64,000 bases of DNA, from assembly GCA_017548925.1 (NCBI GenBank), contig JAFYYX010000001.1:764658-828657 (forward strand), written 5' to 3'. This document shows, piece by piece, positions 43,606-52,911 of this stretch; position 1 is the stretch's first letter; each line of letters starts with the position of its first letter. The stretch is from Bacilli bacterium (GTDB taxonomy: Bacteria; Bacillota_I; Bacilli_A; RF39; UBA660). The notes beneath the pieces are model-generated. The model did no database searches and was not told where the DNA came from. It saw only the letters and a list, made by a program, of their open reading frames with translations. Both the position numbers and the translations under genes were made by a program.

Positions 43606-43640
43606 AAAAAAATAATAACCAATTGGTTATTATTTTTTTA
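43606..43640 (+). terminator. Terminator of rpsD
   Basis: Perfect 15-bp stem (43606-43620 with 43625-43639, arm ending AATAATAACC) around AATT with T-run. Confidence 0.85.
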
Positions 43641-43679
43641 TTTTTAACAATATAATTAGAAGTTTAACATCTATAATTT

Positions 43680-43710
43680 AAAAAAAGTTAGTTTATACCT
43701 AACTTTTTTT
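43680..43710 (-). terminator. Terminator of the M16 peptidase operon
   Basis: Stem AAAAAAGTTAG/CTAACTTTTTT (43681-43691 with 43699-43709) overlapping the stop codon of the minus-strand gene. Confidence 0.75.
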
Positions 43711-44967
43711 CATTATAGCAATCATTTTATTATCTAAATCAACTCTACTAAAAATTTCATTTATTTTTTTAATTGTTAATTTATTTAATATTTCATATTT
43801 ATTTTCACTTATTTTATTATCATCAATAATAGATCCAACAATAAATGAAGAAACAGCATAAATACTATCAAATCTCATTATAGAATTCATAATATAATTC
43901 TTCTTTAATCTGTCTATATCATCTTTTGTAATAACTAAATTTTTTAGTTTCTCTGTAATTAATCTTACAACTTCATCACAGTTTTCAGAAACATAATTAA
44001 ATGAAATACCAAAAACGCCATCATCATAAGCCACACTAGAACCAAACTTAGTTGCGATATTATTTTGAATAATATCTTCATAAAAATCACTAGTAATACT
44101 AAAGTTAGATTTAATTAATGCTCTTAAACTAACAAGTACTTCATCTTTAGTATATCCTTTAAAATCACTTTCTAGGGCTTTTATAATATATGTTCCATGA
44201 GTATTCATAACATTCTTATTAGATACTTCAATATAATTTTTTATAAAACCTTTTGGTTCTTTAGATTTAATTATTGATACTTTTCCAATATTCTTAAATG
44301 TTCTATTACTTTCATTTTCATTTATCGTTTTCATCATTTCTTTTGGATCAAAATCACCAGTTATTACCATAAACATATTTTCTGGCCTGTAAAAGAAGTC
44401 ATGAACTAAAGAAACATCATCAATACTAATTGTTTTTATATCTTTTTCAGTACCTATTACTGGATATCTATATGTGCTTTTTGTTAAATAATTCATTGTA
44501 GTTTCTCTAAAAAATTGATAGCTAGGATCATCTTTAGAAGAATTACATTCTTCTAAAATTATTCCTCTTTCGTTATCGACAATTTTTTTAGTGAAATAAT
44601 TATCATACACAAAATTTAAAAGTAATTTAGCTGCTTCATATATATTATCATTTGCATAAACTTCAAATGATGTTTCATTAAGTGAAGTATATGCATTTGA
44701 ATCACAACCTAAATCATAAAATAAATTGGATGCGTCATTATCTTTTAAATGAAATTTAATATGCTCAAGAAAATGTGCTGTACCAGTTGGAACTGAGTAC
44801 TTATTATTACTACATTTAAAATTAATTCCTGTTGATCCATATTTAACAACTAAAGACATATGAACATTCGATTTGTCATGATTAACCCACATATATACAG
44901 GTAAACCAGTAGGTGCATTAAAGTTATAAATGGTTTCATTTGCACTTTTAATCTTGATTTCTTTCAT
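43699..44967 (-). CDS. M16 family zinc peptidase, YmfH type (catalytic)
   Basis: A 422-residue insulinase-family peptidase. The inverted zinc motif is HFLEH (His65, Glu68, His69), with the third ligand in ERGIILEE (about Glu140). The C-terminal non-catalytic M16 half follows. It is paired with a second M16 protein that lacks the motif, encoded just upstream with a 20-base overlap. This matches the ymfF-ymfH pair of B. subtilis, where the two should form one peptide-degrading chamber. The substrate is unknown. Start ATG with AAGGGGG. Confidence 0.93.
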   Translation of the reverse strand: MKEIKIKSANETIYNFNAPTGLPVYMWVNHDKSNVHMSLVVKYGSTGINFKCSNNKYSVPTGTAHFLEHIKFHLKDNDASNLFYDLGCDSNAYTSLNETSFEVYANDNIYEAAKLLLNFVYDNYFTKKIVDNERGIILEECNSSKDDPSYQFFRETTMNYLTKSTYRYPVIGTEKDIKTISIDDVSLVHDFFYRPENMFMVITGDFDPKEMMKTINENESNRTFKNIGKVSIIKSKEPKGFIKNYIEVSNKNVMNTHGTYIIKALESDFKGYTKDEVLVSLRALIKSNFSITSDFYEDIIQNNIATKFGSSVAYDDGVFGISFNYVSENCDEVVRLITEKLKNLVITKDDIDRLKKNYIMNSIMRFDSIYAVSSFIVGSIIDDNKISENKYEILNKLTIKKINEIFSRVDLDNKMIAIMKKS

Positions 44968-46225
44968 TTATATCCCCCTTTAATACATATATGGTATTTA
45001 AATGAATCTTTTTAGCAAGTTCATTTACATCATCAATAGTTACTTTCTTATAACTAATTTGTTTTTCTTCATATGAAGAAAATGAAGCATAATACATATT
45101 CATATATAAACGGTTAATTGCACCAATGCTATCAACCATACCTTTTAAATTTCTTTGATAGTCGTAAAAAGCTCCAACAAATTCTTCATTAGAAATACGA
45201 CCAACCATATCTTTAACACATTTTTTAATTAAACGAATAGCTTTATTTTCTTCACCTACTTTGATTGTAGAATTTATTAAAAGTAAATTAGTTCTATCGT
45301 AACAGCTAGTTGATACGTTATAACATAAACTATTTTTTTCTCTTAAAGATACATATAATTTAGAACCAAGTCCTCCAGAATTAATAATACTCCTGTAAAA
45401 AGGCATTACAAATTCTCTTTCAAACATTGTCATATTATCAATATTAAAAACCATAACTATTGTACTTTGTTTATAAGAAGACTTATCAACTACTTTTTTA
45501 GGAAGTAATCTTTTTTTATTAAAGACAAGTTCTTCATATTTTATATTTTTAGTATTTTTAAAAGGATAGTATTTTTTTACAACATTATTTAAGATATTTT
45601 CATCAGTTGATGAAGTAATAAATATATCAACAGATGAATTATTAATTAGTTTTAAATAAAACTTATATAATTCTTCACTTGTTATACCGTTTATATAATC
45701 AATCATATCAAGTAAATTAAAGCTAGTTATACCATCATTTGAAAATATCTTTAATGCTTTATGAACACTTAAAAAATTATTATCTTCTTTTAATGAAGAA
45801 AGTTCAGTTAATAATCTTCTTTTAACAGCGTTAAATGGCTTTTCATCAAAAGCATTATTAATTATTAGCGGATTACTAATCATATCAAAAATAAATTTAT
45901 ATGTATTATCCAAATAATCTTTTTCTTTAATATATTTTGGATCAACATAATCACATATTATATACATTTGGGTTGCTTTTCCTACTTTTGAAAAAGAACC
46001 ATAAAAATTTAGTATATAACTACTATCAATATGTCTATAAACATATTTTGGTGATGGATAATTCTTTGATACATCAGTTAACAAATCAGCAAGAAGTGTA
46101 AATGCTACGGCTTCTTTTTCATTAAATTTATTTCGAAAAACAAGGGAAAAATGACAACTTCTAAAGTTATCTACATGAATTGTATGTAAATTATAGTTTT
46201 TATTTTTAACTAAATTTGTCTTCAT
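44948..46225 (-). CDS. M16 family peptidase-like protein, YmfF type (non-catalytic)
   Basis: A 425-residue M16 protein without HxxEH: the corresponding segment reads KEAVAFTLLADLLTD. It is predicted to be the inactive partner of the YmfH-type peptidase, as in other two-subunit M16 enzymes. The C-terminal half has the typical QSTIVMVFNIDN and GSKLYVSLREKNSLCYNVS segments. The gene begins 38 bases after the dGTPase-like gene and overlaps its partner, implying one operon. Start ATG with GAGGAC. Confidence 0.9.
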   Translation of the reverse strand: MKTNLVKNKNYNLHTIHVDNFRSCHFSLVFRNKFNEKEAVAFTLLADLLTDVSKNYPSPKYVYRHIDSSYILNFYGSFSKVGKATQMYIICDYVDPKYIKEKDYLDNTYKFIFDMISNPLIINNAFDEKPFNAVKRRLLTELSSLKEDNNFLSVHKALKIFSNDGITSFNLLDMIDYINGITSEELYKFYLKLINNSSVDIFITSSTDENILNNVVKKYYPFKNTKNIKYEELVFNKKRLLPKKVVDKSSYKQSTIVMVFNIDNMTMFEREFVMPFYRSIINSGGLGSKLYVSLREKNSLCYNVSTSCYDRTNLLLINSTIKVGEENKAIRLIKKCVKDMVGRISNEEFVGAFYDYQRNLKGMVDSIGAINRLYMNMYYASFSSYEEKQISYKKVTIDDVNELAKKIHLNTIYVLKGDINERNQD

Positions 46226-46263
46226 ATGTCCTCACTAACTATTATAACCAAATAAATAATAAA

Positions 46264-47388
46264 TTATTTTTCTCTTTTACGTCTTTTGTATTCGTTCATA
46301 AAATAATCATCTGTCATCCCAGCAATATAATCTATAACTATTCTTGCATCAGAATTTTCTTTATATTCATCATTCATTGAATTAAGAAATAGTGAATATA
46401 TTGTTGAATCTTCATTCTTATTTTTTAAATCATTAATATAAGTTTCAAATAAATAATTAAACATATATTTATAGTTTTCAATTGCTTCTTTAGAATTAGC
46501 TTTTGCATATATATATTTATAATTAAAGTCTTTTAAATCATTTAATGCGTCATAAACTTGATCACTAAGTTTAATATATCTAACTTCTCCATCTTGATCT
46601 ATGCTATTTTTAATTACGTCTAAAATAACAGTATTAACTATCTCTTTATTATTATTTCCAAGAACAGAAATAACATTTTTTGGAATATCTTTTTCAGTAA
46701 TTATACCAAGTCTAATAGCATCTTCTACATCTTTTCCAATATAAGCAATTAAGTCACTTAGTCTAACAACACAACCTTCAATAGTCATTGGTATAAGTTC
46801 TACATCTTTATCAGTATAACTTCTTTTATATTCATCTAAAAATTCATCTAAAGTTTTATCTTTTGGTTGATATTTACCCATAACAAGTTCACCATTATGA
46901 CACATAATAGCATCTAAAACTTGAATAGTTATATTTTTTCCATAACCATTATCTTCAACATACATTAAATTTCTAACACTTTGAATATTATGATTAAAAA
47001 ATCCTTCATTGTATTTTAAACTTATTTCATTTAATATTTTTTCACCTACATGACCATAAGGAACGTGACCTAGATCATGACCTAAAGCAGCAGCTTCAAT
47101 TAAATCTTCATTTAAATTTAGTGCTCTACCTATAGTTCTTGCTATTTTACTTACATACTGAACATGTACCATACGTTTACAAATATGATCATTTTCATTA
47201 AAAGAAAAAACTTGTGTTTTATTCATGTATCTTGTATATGATAGTGCATATAAAATTCTATCTATATCCCTAAAAAAAGGAGTTCTTATATCATTTTCTT
47301 CATCGTTTAATCTATAAGCATCAACATCTTTTGTGGCATATTTACCTAAGTTCAAATTATGTTTTGCCATATTTTCAATTATGTCCAT
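46264..47388 (-). CDS. HD-domain dNTP triphosphohydrolase (dGTPase-like)
   Basis: A 374-residue HD phosphohydrolase of the Dgt/dNTPase group, which cleaves dNTPs to nucleoside and triphosphate. HD-domain residues include His75 (MVHVQYV), His104/Asp105 (LGHDLGHVPYGHVGEK) and the distal D in VRLSDLIAYIGKD. It begins with the family-like FRDIDRILYALSYTRYMNKTQVF. Exact substrate preference cannot be read from the sequence. Start ATG with AGGTGAT. It heads an apparent operon with the two M16 genes. Confidence 0.9.
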   Translation of the reverse strand: MDIIENMAKHNLNLGKYATKDVDAYRLNDEENDIRTPFFRDIDRILYALSYTRYMNKTQVFSFNENDHICKRMVHVQYVSKIARTIGRALNLNEDLIEAAALGHDLGHVPYGHVGEKILNEISLKYNEGFFNHNIQSVRNLMYVEDNGYGKNITIQVLDAIMCHNGELVMGKYQPKDKTLDEFLDEYKRSYTDKDVELIPMTIEGCVVRLSDLIAYIGKDVEDAIRLGIITEKDIPKNVISVLGNNNKEIVNTVILDVIKNSIDQDGEVRYIKLSDQVYDALNDLKDFNYKYIYAKANSKEAIENYKYMFNYLFETYINDLKNKNEDSTIYSLFLNSMNDEYKENSDARIVIDYIAGMTDDYFMNEYKRRKREK

Positions 47389-47434
47389 ACGTTTATCACC
47401 TAATTTGTATTATAACAAAAAAATTAAAAGAAAT

Positions 47435-47463
47435 AAAAAAAATATTGCATCGCAATATTTTTT
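47435..47463 (-). terminator. Terminator of the 50-residue gene
   Basis: Stem AAAAAATATTGC/GCAATATTTTTT around ATC with T-run, 18 bases beyond the stop on the minus strand. Confidence 0.7.
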
Positions 47464-47480
47464 AGTTTCAGTGTTACTTT

Positions 47481-47633
47481 TTAAGCAAAATACGATAATG
47501 CTAAATAAACTAGCATTACTACAACTACAGTAACAGCTAACCATACTACTCTTTTATCTTCATTTGTTAATTTAGCTTTTTTTGTTACTTTTTTTGTAGC
47601 TGGTTTTTTAGTTGTTTTTTTAGTTGCTGCCAT
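47481..47633 (-). CDS. Small membrane protein with Lys/Thr/Ala-rich head (50 aa)
   Basis: A 50-residue peptide: a basic low-complexity N terminus (MAATKKTTKKPATKKVTKKA) followed by one membrane helix (WLAVTVVVVMLVYLALSYFA). No family was recognised. The start ATG has AGGTTGAT close upstream, and the gene has its own terminator, so it is likely real. The basic head resembles the tail of bS16 in this window. It may hold nucleic acid or acidic surfaces at the membrane, which is a guess. Confidence 0.65.
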   Translation of the reverse strand: MAATKKTTKKPATKKVTKKAKLTNEDKRVVWLAVTVVVVMLVYLALSYFA

Positions 47634-47738
47634 AAAATCAACCTACTTTCCTACTATTATAACTATATATTAACATATAAAACTACTTAGTATAAACAAT
47701 AAAAATATTTTGCTTAACACTTTGTTAGCATAATAAGA

Positions 47739-48293
47739 CTATTTATTTATTAAACTTTCAAAGAAAGATGTTAAATCTTCATCATAATCAAAAGCATAGC
47801 CTTTATCATTATATCCAACTAATAAACTTTTACTATCTTGGCTTAAAAGTCCAAATAAAGATGATCCTCCATCTTCATACATTGGATTTATATCAAATTC
47901 ATACTTACTACAAACTATTGAAGTAGGCATTTCTTTTGAACTCTTACTAGATTTTAGTTTTTCTATTATTTTAAGTGCATCATCAGCAGTAATTTCAATA
48001 GTTTCACATTCTGCATTTTCAGCTTCAGTTTCATCAGTTACATTTGTACAGTCACACTTTACAATAGTTGTAAAAACTTTATTATTATTAATTAATGAAG
48101 TAATTGAATCAAAATCAATTGTTTTAGTTTGTTTTCCACCATTATTATTAGAATTATTATTACCACCATTACCGTTAGATGATTTTTTATCAGAATTACC
48201 ATAAATACATAATACTGCTAAAATTATAGCTACTAATAAAATTAAAACACCTATAATGATTAAAATAGTATTGTTTGAACTTTTTTCTTTCAT
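47739..48293 (-). CDS. Membrane-anchored protein, shares domain with the 57.3-58.7 kb protein
   Basis: A 184-residue protein with one N-terminal membrane helix (about 8-30), a Gly/Asn/Ser-rich linker, and an extracytoplasmic domain of about 115 residues. The domain contains VKCDCTNV, IIEKLKSSKSSKEMPTSIVC and the closing GYAFDYDEDLTSFFESL. The same domain, with near-identical closing motif and Cys positions, is in the larger protein at 57303-58694, so the two are paralogues. No known family was recognised. Start ATG 48293 has AAGGAG upstream; an earlier GTG inside the ribosome site was rejected. Confidence 0.75.
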   Translation of the reverse strand: MKEKSSNNTILIIIGVLILLVAIILAVLCIYGNSDKKSSNGNGGNNNSNNNGGKQTKTIDFDSITSLINNNKVFTTIVKCDCTNVTDETEAENAECETIEITADDALKIIEKLKSSKSSKEMPTSIVCSKYEFDINPMYEDGGSSLFGLLSQDSKSLLVGYNDKGYAFDYDEDLTSFFESLINK

Positions 48294-48348
48294 TTTTATC
48301 ACTCCTTGTTATTCTATTTAAGTATATATCATATTTAATCAAAAATCA

Positions 48349-48381
48349 AAAAAAAATTACTATTTAAAAAATAGTAATTTT
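48349..48381 (-). terminator. Terminator
   Basis: Stem AAAATTACTATTT/AAATAGTAATTTT (48353-48365 with 48369-48381) with T-run on the minus strand, overlapping the stop of the gene ending at 48380. Confidence 0.7.
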
Positions 48382-49111
48382 ATTCTTCTTCATTATGGAT
48401 TACGCCGCCCCATTCAACAGCAGCAAATCCTTTTCTATTAAAATGTTTCATACCTTGTTTTTGAATGTCTTTTGGTTCTTTATCAACTTTTTTAACATGC
48501 ATTGAAACGCGTAAAAGTGAATCAGGTTTTGGTTTAATGTTTAATGCATTAGTTTTTTGTCTTTCTTCTGTAAGTTCAAAATGAACAACTGATTTTTCAT
48601 TTTGAACAAGTACTGGAAGCCAGTAAATAATAAACTCATTTCTTTCTCTTTCATTTAAACCAATATATTTTAATTTTTCATCTAAAAATTCAGCCGCATT
48701 ATCTTTTGTTACATAATAACCTTTAGAAAAATCAACATCAGTATGTTTTGTTTCTTCCCAGTATAATCCATAATATGTATTTTGTTTTTTATCAGTTAAC
48801 GTACCATTTTTATCAGCTGTTACAACCCATTTATCTTTATAAACTGGATAAGATATTTTAATTAGTTCAGGTTTATCAAAAGTAACAGTTATTTTTGTAC
48901 CATTTTTCTTAGGGTATAAATAAAGGATTGGTTTTTTCTCAGTGTAGCGATAATAATTTGGATCATCAGTATTTTTATCACAGTCATCTCTAACTAAAAA
49001 GAAAATAATAAAACCAACAGCAATTGAAAGTAAAATTGAAAGAACTATAACTGCAATTTTCATACGTTTATTTATTACTTTAGTATTTTTCTTTCTGCTA
49101 GTTTTTTTCAT
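48380..49111 (-). CDS. Membrane-anchored protein with YLYP motif, unknown function
   Basis: A 243-residue protein with a basic N terminus, one membrane helix (about 20-42) and an extracytoplasmic domain. The domain begins KKPILYLYPKKNGTKITVTF and continues with LKYIGLNERERNEFIIYWLP and HFNRKGFAAVEWGG. Similar YLYP-containing domains occur in other Firmicutes without assigned function. Start ATG 49111 was chosen since AAGGGG is eight bases upstream; the ATG three codons earlier overlaps that site. Single gene between terminators, next to rpoC. No function is offered. Confidence 0.75.
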   Translation of the reverse strand: MKKTSRKKNTKVINKRMKIAVIVLSILLSIAVGFIIFFLVRDDCDKNTDDPNYYRYTEKKPILYLYPKKNGTKITVTFDKPELIKISYPVYKDKWVVTADKNGTLTDKKQNTYYGLYWEETKHTDVDFSKGYYVTKDNAAEFLDEKLKYIGLNERERNEFIIYWLPVLVQNEKSVVHFELTEERQKTNALNIKPKPDSLLRVSMHVKKVDKEPKDIQKQGMKHFNRKGFAAVEWGGVIHNEEE

Positions 49112-49184
49112 TATTATCATCCCCTTACAAAAGTATATTTAATTGCTCTAAATTTAGTATATCACAAAGTATTTTTATGTAAAT

Positions 49185-49218
49185 AAAAAAGTATTTACTT
49201 GTTAGTAAATACTTTTTT
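49185..49218 (-). terminator. Terminator of rpoB-rpoC
   Basis: Perfect 15-bp stem (49185-49199 with 49204-49218, arm ending GTATTTACT) around TGTT, T-run on exit, just after the rpoC stop. Confidence 0.85.
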
Positions 49219-49225
49219 ATTTAAC

Positions 49226-52200
49226 TTATGCTACTTCAGGTTCAGCTACTACTTCATCAGCGATAGCATCATCACCCATTAGTTTTTCTTCTAGTTTTTC
49301 ACTAGGTTCATCATCTAAGAATTCTTTTTCAAGTAGTAGATCAATATCAGCATATTGTCTTGCTCCAGTACCTGCAGGAATTAACTTACCAATGATAACA
49401 TTTTCTTTTAATCCTTGTAGATAGTCAACTTTTCCTCTAATAGCAGCATCTGTTAAAACTCTTGTTGTTTCTTGGAATGATGCAGCAGATAAGAATGAAT
49501 CAGTCTCTAAAGCAGATTTAGTAATACCAAGCATTATTGGTCTACCTGTTGCTGGAACTCCGCCATTTAAGATAACTGGTTTATTTCCATCAGCAAATTC
49601 TCTTAGTGAAACAGTTAATCCTTCAACGAATTCACTATCTCCACCATTAATGATTTTTATCTTATTAATCATTCTCTTAGCTAAAATTTCAACGTGTTTA
49701 TCAGAAATATCAACACCTTGTAATTTATAAACTGATTGAATTTCTTTAATAATATATTCTTGAGCAGTAAGTGGGTCAGTTACAGCAAGTAATTCTTTTG
49801 GTGAAATAACACCTTGAGTAAGTTTTTGACCAGCAACTACTTCATCACCAACGTTAACAATAACTTTTTGATTGTATAAAGTAGTTTGTTCAGTTACACC
49901 AGCTTCATTTTCAATTGCAATCTTATGTTTACCATTAGATTCTTCAACTGAAATAACTTTACCAGTTTTTTCTGCAATAGTAGCTTTACCTTTTGGTGTA
50001 CGTGCTTCGAATAATTCCTCAACTCTTGGAAGACCTTGAGTGATATCCGCATCACCACCATGGGCAACACCACCTGAGTGGAATGTACGCATTGTTAATT
50101 GTGTACCAGGTTCACCAATTGATTGTGCAGCCATAACACCAACAGCTTCTCCTGTTTCAACAAGGTTACCTGTTGCAAGGTTACGTCCGTAACATTTTTG
50201 ACATACACCATTAATTGTACGACAAGTTAGTACACTTCTAATTTCAACTTGTTTAATTCCAGCTTTTTTGATCTTAGAACAAATTGTTTCAGTAATCATT
50301 TCATTTTTATCAACGATTACTTCTTTAGTTTCAGGATTAATTACCTTTTGAGCAGTAAATCTTCCTAAAATACGTTCTTCTAAAGGTTCAATTACAGAAC
50401 CATCTTTATCATTAATTAAATCTTTAACAACTACACCTTTAGTGCATCCACAATCTTCTTCTCTAACTAAAATATCTTGAGCAACGTCTACTAAACGACG
50501 AGTTAAGTATCCTGAGTCAGCAGTCTTAAGGGCTGTATCGGCATCTCCTTTACGAGAACCATGTGTTGATAAGAAGAATTCTGAAACGTGTAATCCTTCA
50601 AAGAAGTTTGATAGGATTGGGATTTCAACAGATTCACCATTTGGTTTAGCCATTAATCCACGCATACCAGCAAGTTGTCTAAAGTTACCAATATTACCAC
50701 GAGCACCTGAATTCATCATCATGAATATTGGGTTATCAGGATTTTCTTCAGATATACGTTTTAAATCATCTGCAACTTCATCTGATGCTTTATTCCACTG
50801 AGCACATACAGCTTCATGTCTTTCTTCATCAGTAATTAAACCTCTTTGGTATTGTTTATTAATTTTATCAACAACTTCTTGTGCACGAGCAACAATTTCA
50901 TCTTTTTTATCTGTTGTGATAACATCAGCAGCAGATACAGTAATACCAGCGATTGTAGAATATTTAAATCCTAAATCTTTTAATTTATCTAGCATTATAG
51001 ATGTTTCAGTTGTTTTATATCTTTTAAATACTTGAGCAATAATTTGTCCAAATGTCTTTTTAGCAAATGGAGCAACAAGTGGCATTTCACTAATAGCTTT
51101 TGGAATATCAGTACCCATTTCTAGTAAATATTTATCTGGAGTAAATCCTTCAATATTATCCTTAGTTCCTTCATTTAAATAAGGGAATGAATCAGGAAGT
51201 ATTTCATTAAAGATTAATTTACCAGCAGTAGTTACTAGATATTTATCTTTTTGTTCATCAACAAATAATTTATGTCTAAATGAATTTACTGGAAGAGCAA
51301 TTCTTGTATGAAGTGTAATTTCTCTTCTTTCGTAAGCCATTAAAACATCATTAGGGTTTTTATATACTTTACCTTCGTTAGGTTCACCAGCTTTTTCCAT
51401 AGTTAGATAGTAGTTACCTAAAACCATGTCTTGTGAAGGTGTAACGATAGGTTTTCCATCTTTTGGAGATAGAATGTTATTAGCACCAAGCATTAATAAT
51501 CTTGCTTCAGCTTTAGCTTCTTCAGAAAGTGGTACGTGAACAGCCATTTGGTCACCATCGAAGTCTGCATTGAAGGCAGTACATACAAGTGGATGTAATC
51601 TTATAGCTTTTCCACCAACAAGTTTTGGTTCAAATGCTTGAATACCAAGTCTATGTAGAGTTGGTGCACGGTTTAGCATTACTGGATGTTCAGTAATAAC
51701 ATCTTCAACAACATCCCATACACATTCATCTCTTGAATCAATTAACTTTTTAGCACCTTTAATGTTATGAGCTAAATCTCTTTCAACTAGACCATGAATA
51801 ACATGTGGTTTAAATAGCTCAAGTGCCATTTCTTTTGGAATACCACATTGATACATTTTAAGGTTTGGTCCAACAACAATAACTGAACGACCAGAATAGT
51901 CAACACGTTTACCTAGTAAGTTTTGACGGAAACGACCTTGTTTACCTTTTAACATACTAGATAGTGATTTTAAAGGTCTATTACCAGCTGCAGTTATACT
52001 TCTTCCTCTTCTACCATTATCAAATAGTGAATCAACGGCTTCTTGAAGCATACGTTTTTCATTTTGAACGATAATTGTAGGAGCACCTAATTCTAAAAGT
52101 TTTTTAAGACGATTATTTCTATTAATAATTCTTCTATATAAATCATTTAAATCAGATGTTGCAAATCTTCCACCATCAAGTTGGATCATTGGTCTTAAAT

Positions 52201-52909
52201 CTGGTGGAATAACAGGTAGAACATCTAAAACCATCCATTCAGGACGATTATTTGATTCTTGGAATGCTACTAAACAGTCAAGTCTTTTAACAAGACGAAT
52301 TCTCTTTTGTCCTGTAGCACTTTCAAGTTCTTTTCTTAGATCTTCTACTTCTTTATCTACGTCAACTTCTTTAAGAAGTGCTTGGATAGCTTCAGCTCCC
52401 ATACCTACTTTAAAGCTGTTTCCGTATTTTTCATAGAATGCTCTATATTCTTTATCAGATAAAATTTGTTTTTTCTCTAGTGGTGCAGTTCCTGGATCAA
52501 TTACTACATAACTTACGAAATATAGTACTTCTTCTAGATCTCTTGGGGACATATCTAGAACTAGACCCATTTTAGAAGGTACACCCTTAAAGAACCAAAT
52601 GTGAGAACATGGTGCAGCAAGTTCGATATGACCCATACGTTCACGTCTAACTTTACTTTGTGTTACTTCAACACCACATCTATCACATACAACATTTTTA
52701 TATCTTAAACGTTTATACTTTCCGCAAGAACATTCGTAGTCCTTAGTTGGACCAAAAATCTTCTCGCAGAAAAGTCCGTCACGTTCAGGTTTTTGTGTTC
52801 TGTAGTTAATAGTTTCTGGTTTTTTTACTTCACCATAAGACCAACTACGAATTTTTTCAGGAGAGGCAATTCCAATTTTGATACCTTTGAAATTTCTTAC
52901 ATCTATCAT
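49226..52909 (-). CDS. rpoC: RNA polymerase beta' subunit
   Basis: A 1227-residue beta' subunit. The N-terminal zinc ribbon uses Cys60, Cys62, Cys75 and Cys78. The catalytic Mg site is NADFDGDQ (Asp449, Asp451, Asp453). The second zinc site is formed by CGCTKG and [11 protein letters not shown] in the C-terminal half, and the trigger loop region ([16 protein letters not shown]) is intact. The C terminus carries an acidic extension ([19 protein letters not shown]). It follows rpoB by two bases and ends at a strong terminator. Confidence 0.98.
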   Translation of the reverse strand: MIDVRNFKGIKIGIASPEKIRSWSYGEVKKPETINYRTQKPERDGLFCEKIFGPTKDYECSCGKYKRLRYKNVVCDRCGVEVTQSKVRRERMGHIELAAPCSHIWFFKGVPSKMGLVLDMSPRDLEEVLYFVSYVVIDPGTAPLEKKQILSDKEYRAFYEKYGNSFKVGMGAEAIQALLKEVDVDKEVEDLRKELESATGQKRIRLVKRLDCLVAFQESNNRPEWMVLDVLPVIPPDLRPMIQLDGGRFATSDLNDLYRRIINRNNRLKKLLELGAPTIIVQNEKRMLQEAVDSLFDNGRRGRSITAAGNRPLKSLSSMLKGKQGRFRQNLLGKRVDYSGRSVIVVGPNLKMYQCGIPKEMALELFKPHVIHGLVERDLAHNIKGAKKLIDSRDECVWDVVEDVITEHPVMLNRAPTLHRLGIQAFEPKLVGGKAIRLHPLVCTAFNADFDGDQMAVHVPLSEEAKAEARLLMLGANNILSPKDGKPIVTPSQDMVLGNYYLTMEKAGEPNEGKVYKNPNDVLMAYERREITLHTRIALPVNSFRHKLFVDEQKDKYLVTTAGKLIFNEILPDSFPYLNEGTKDNIEGFTPDKYLLEMGTDIPKAISEMPLVAPFAKKTFGQIIAQVFKRYKTTETSIMLDKLKDLGFKYSTIAGITVSAADVITTDKKDEIVARAQEVVDKINKQYQRGLITDEERHEAVCAQWNKASDEVADDLKRISEENPDNPIFMMMNSGARGNIGNFRQLAGMRGLMAKPNGESVEIPILSNFFEGLHVSEFFLSTHGSRKGDADTALKTADSGYLTRRLVDVAQDILVREEDCGCTKGVVVKDLINDKDGSVIEPLEERILGRFTAQKVINPETKEVIVDKNEMITETICSKIKKAGIKQVEIRSVLTCRTINGVCQKCYGRNLATGNLVETGEAVGVMAAQSIGEPGTQLTMRTFHSGGVAHGGDADITQGLPRVEELFEARTPKGKATIAEKTGKVISVEESNGKHKIAIENEAGVTEQTTLYNQKVIVNVGDEVVAGQKLTQGVISPKELLAVTDPLTAQEYIIKEIQSVYKLQGVDISDKHVEILAKRMINKIKIINGGDSEFVEGLTVSLREFADGNKPVILNGGVPATGRPIMLGITKSALETDSFLSAASFQETTRVLTDAAIRGKVDYLQGLKENVIIGKLIPAGTGARQYADIDLLLEKEFLDDEPSEKLEEKLMGDDAIADEVVAEPEVA

Positions 52910-52911
52910 AA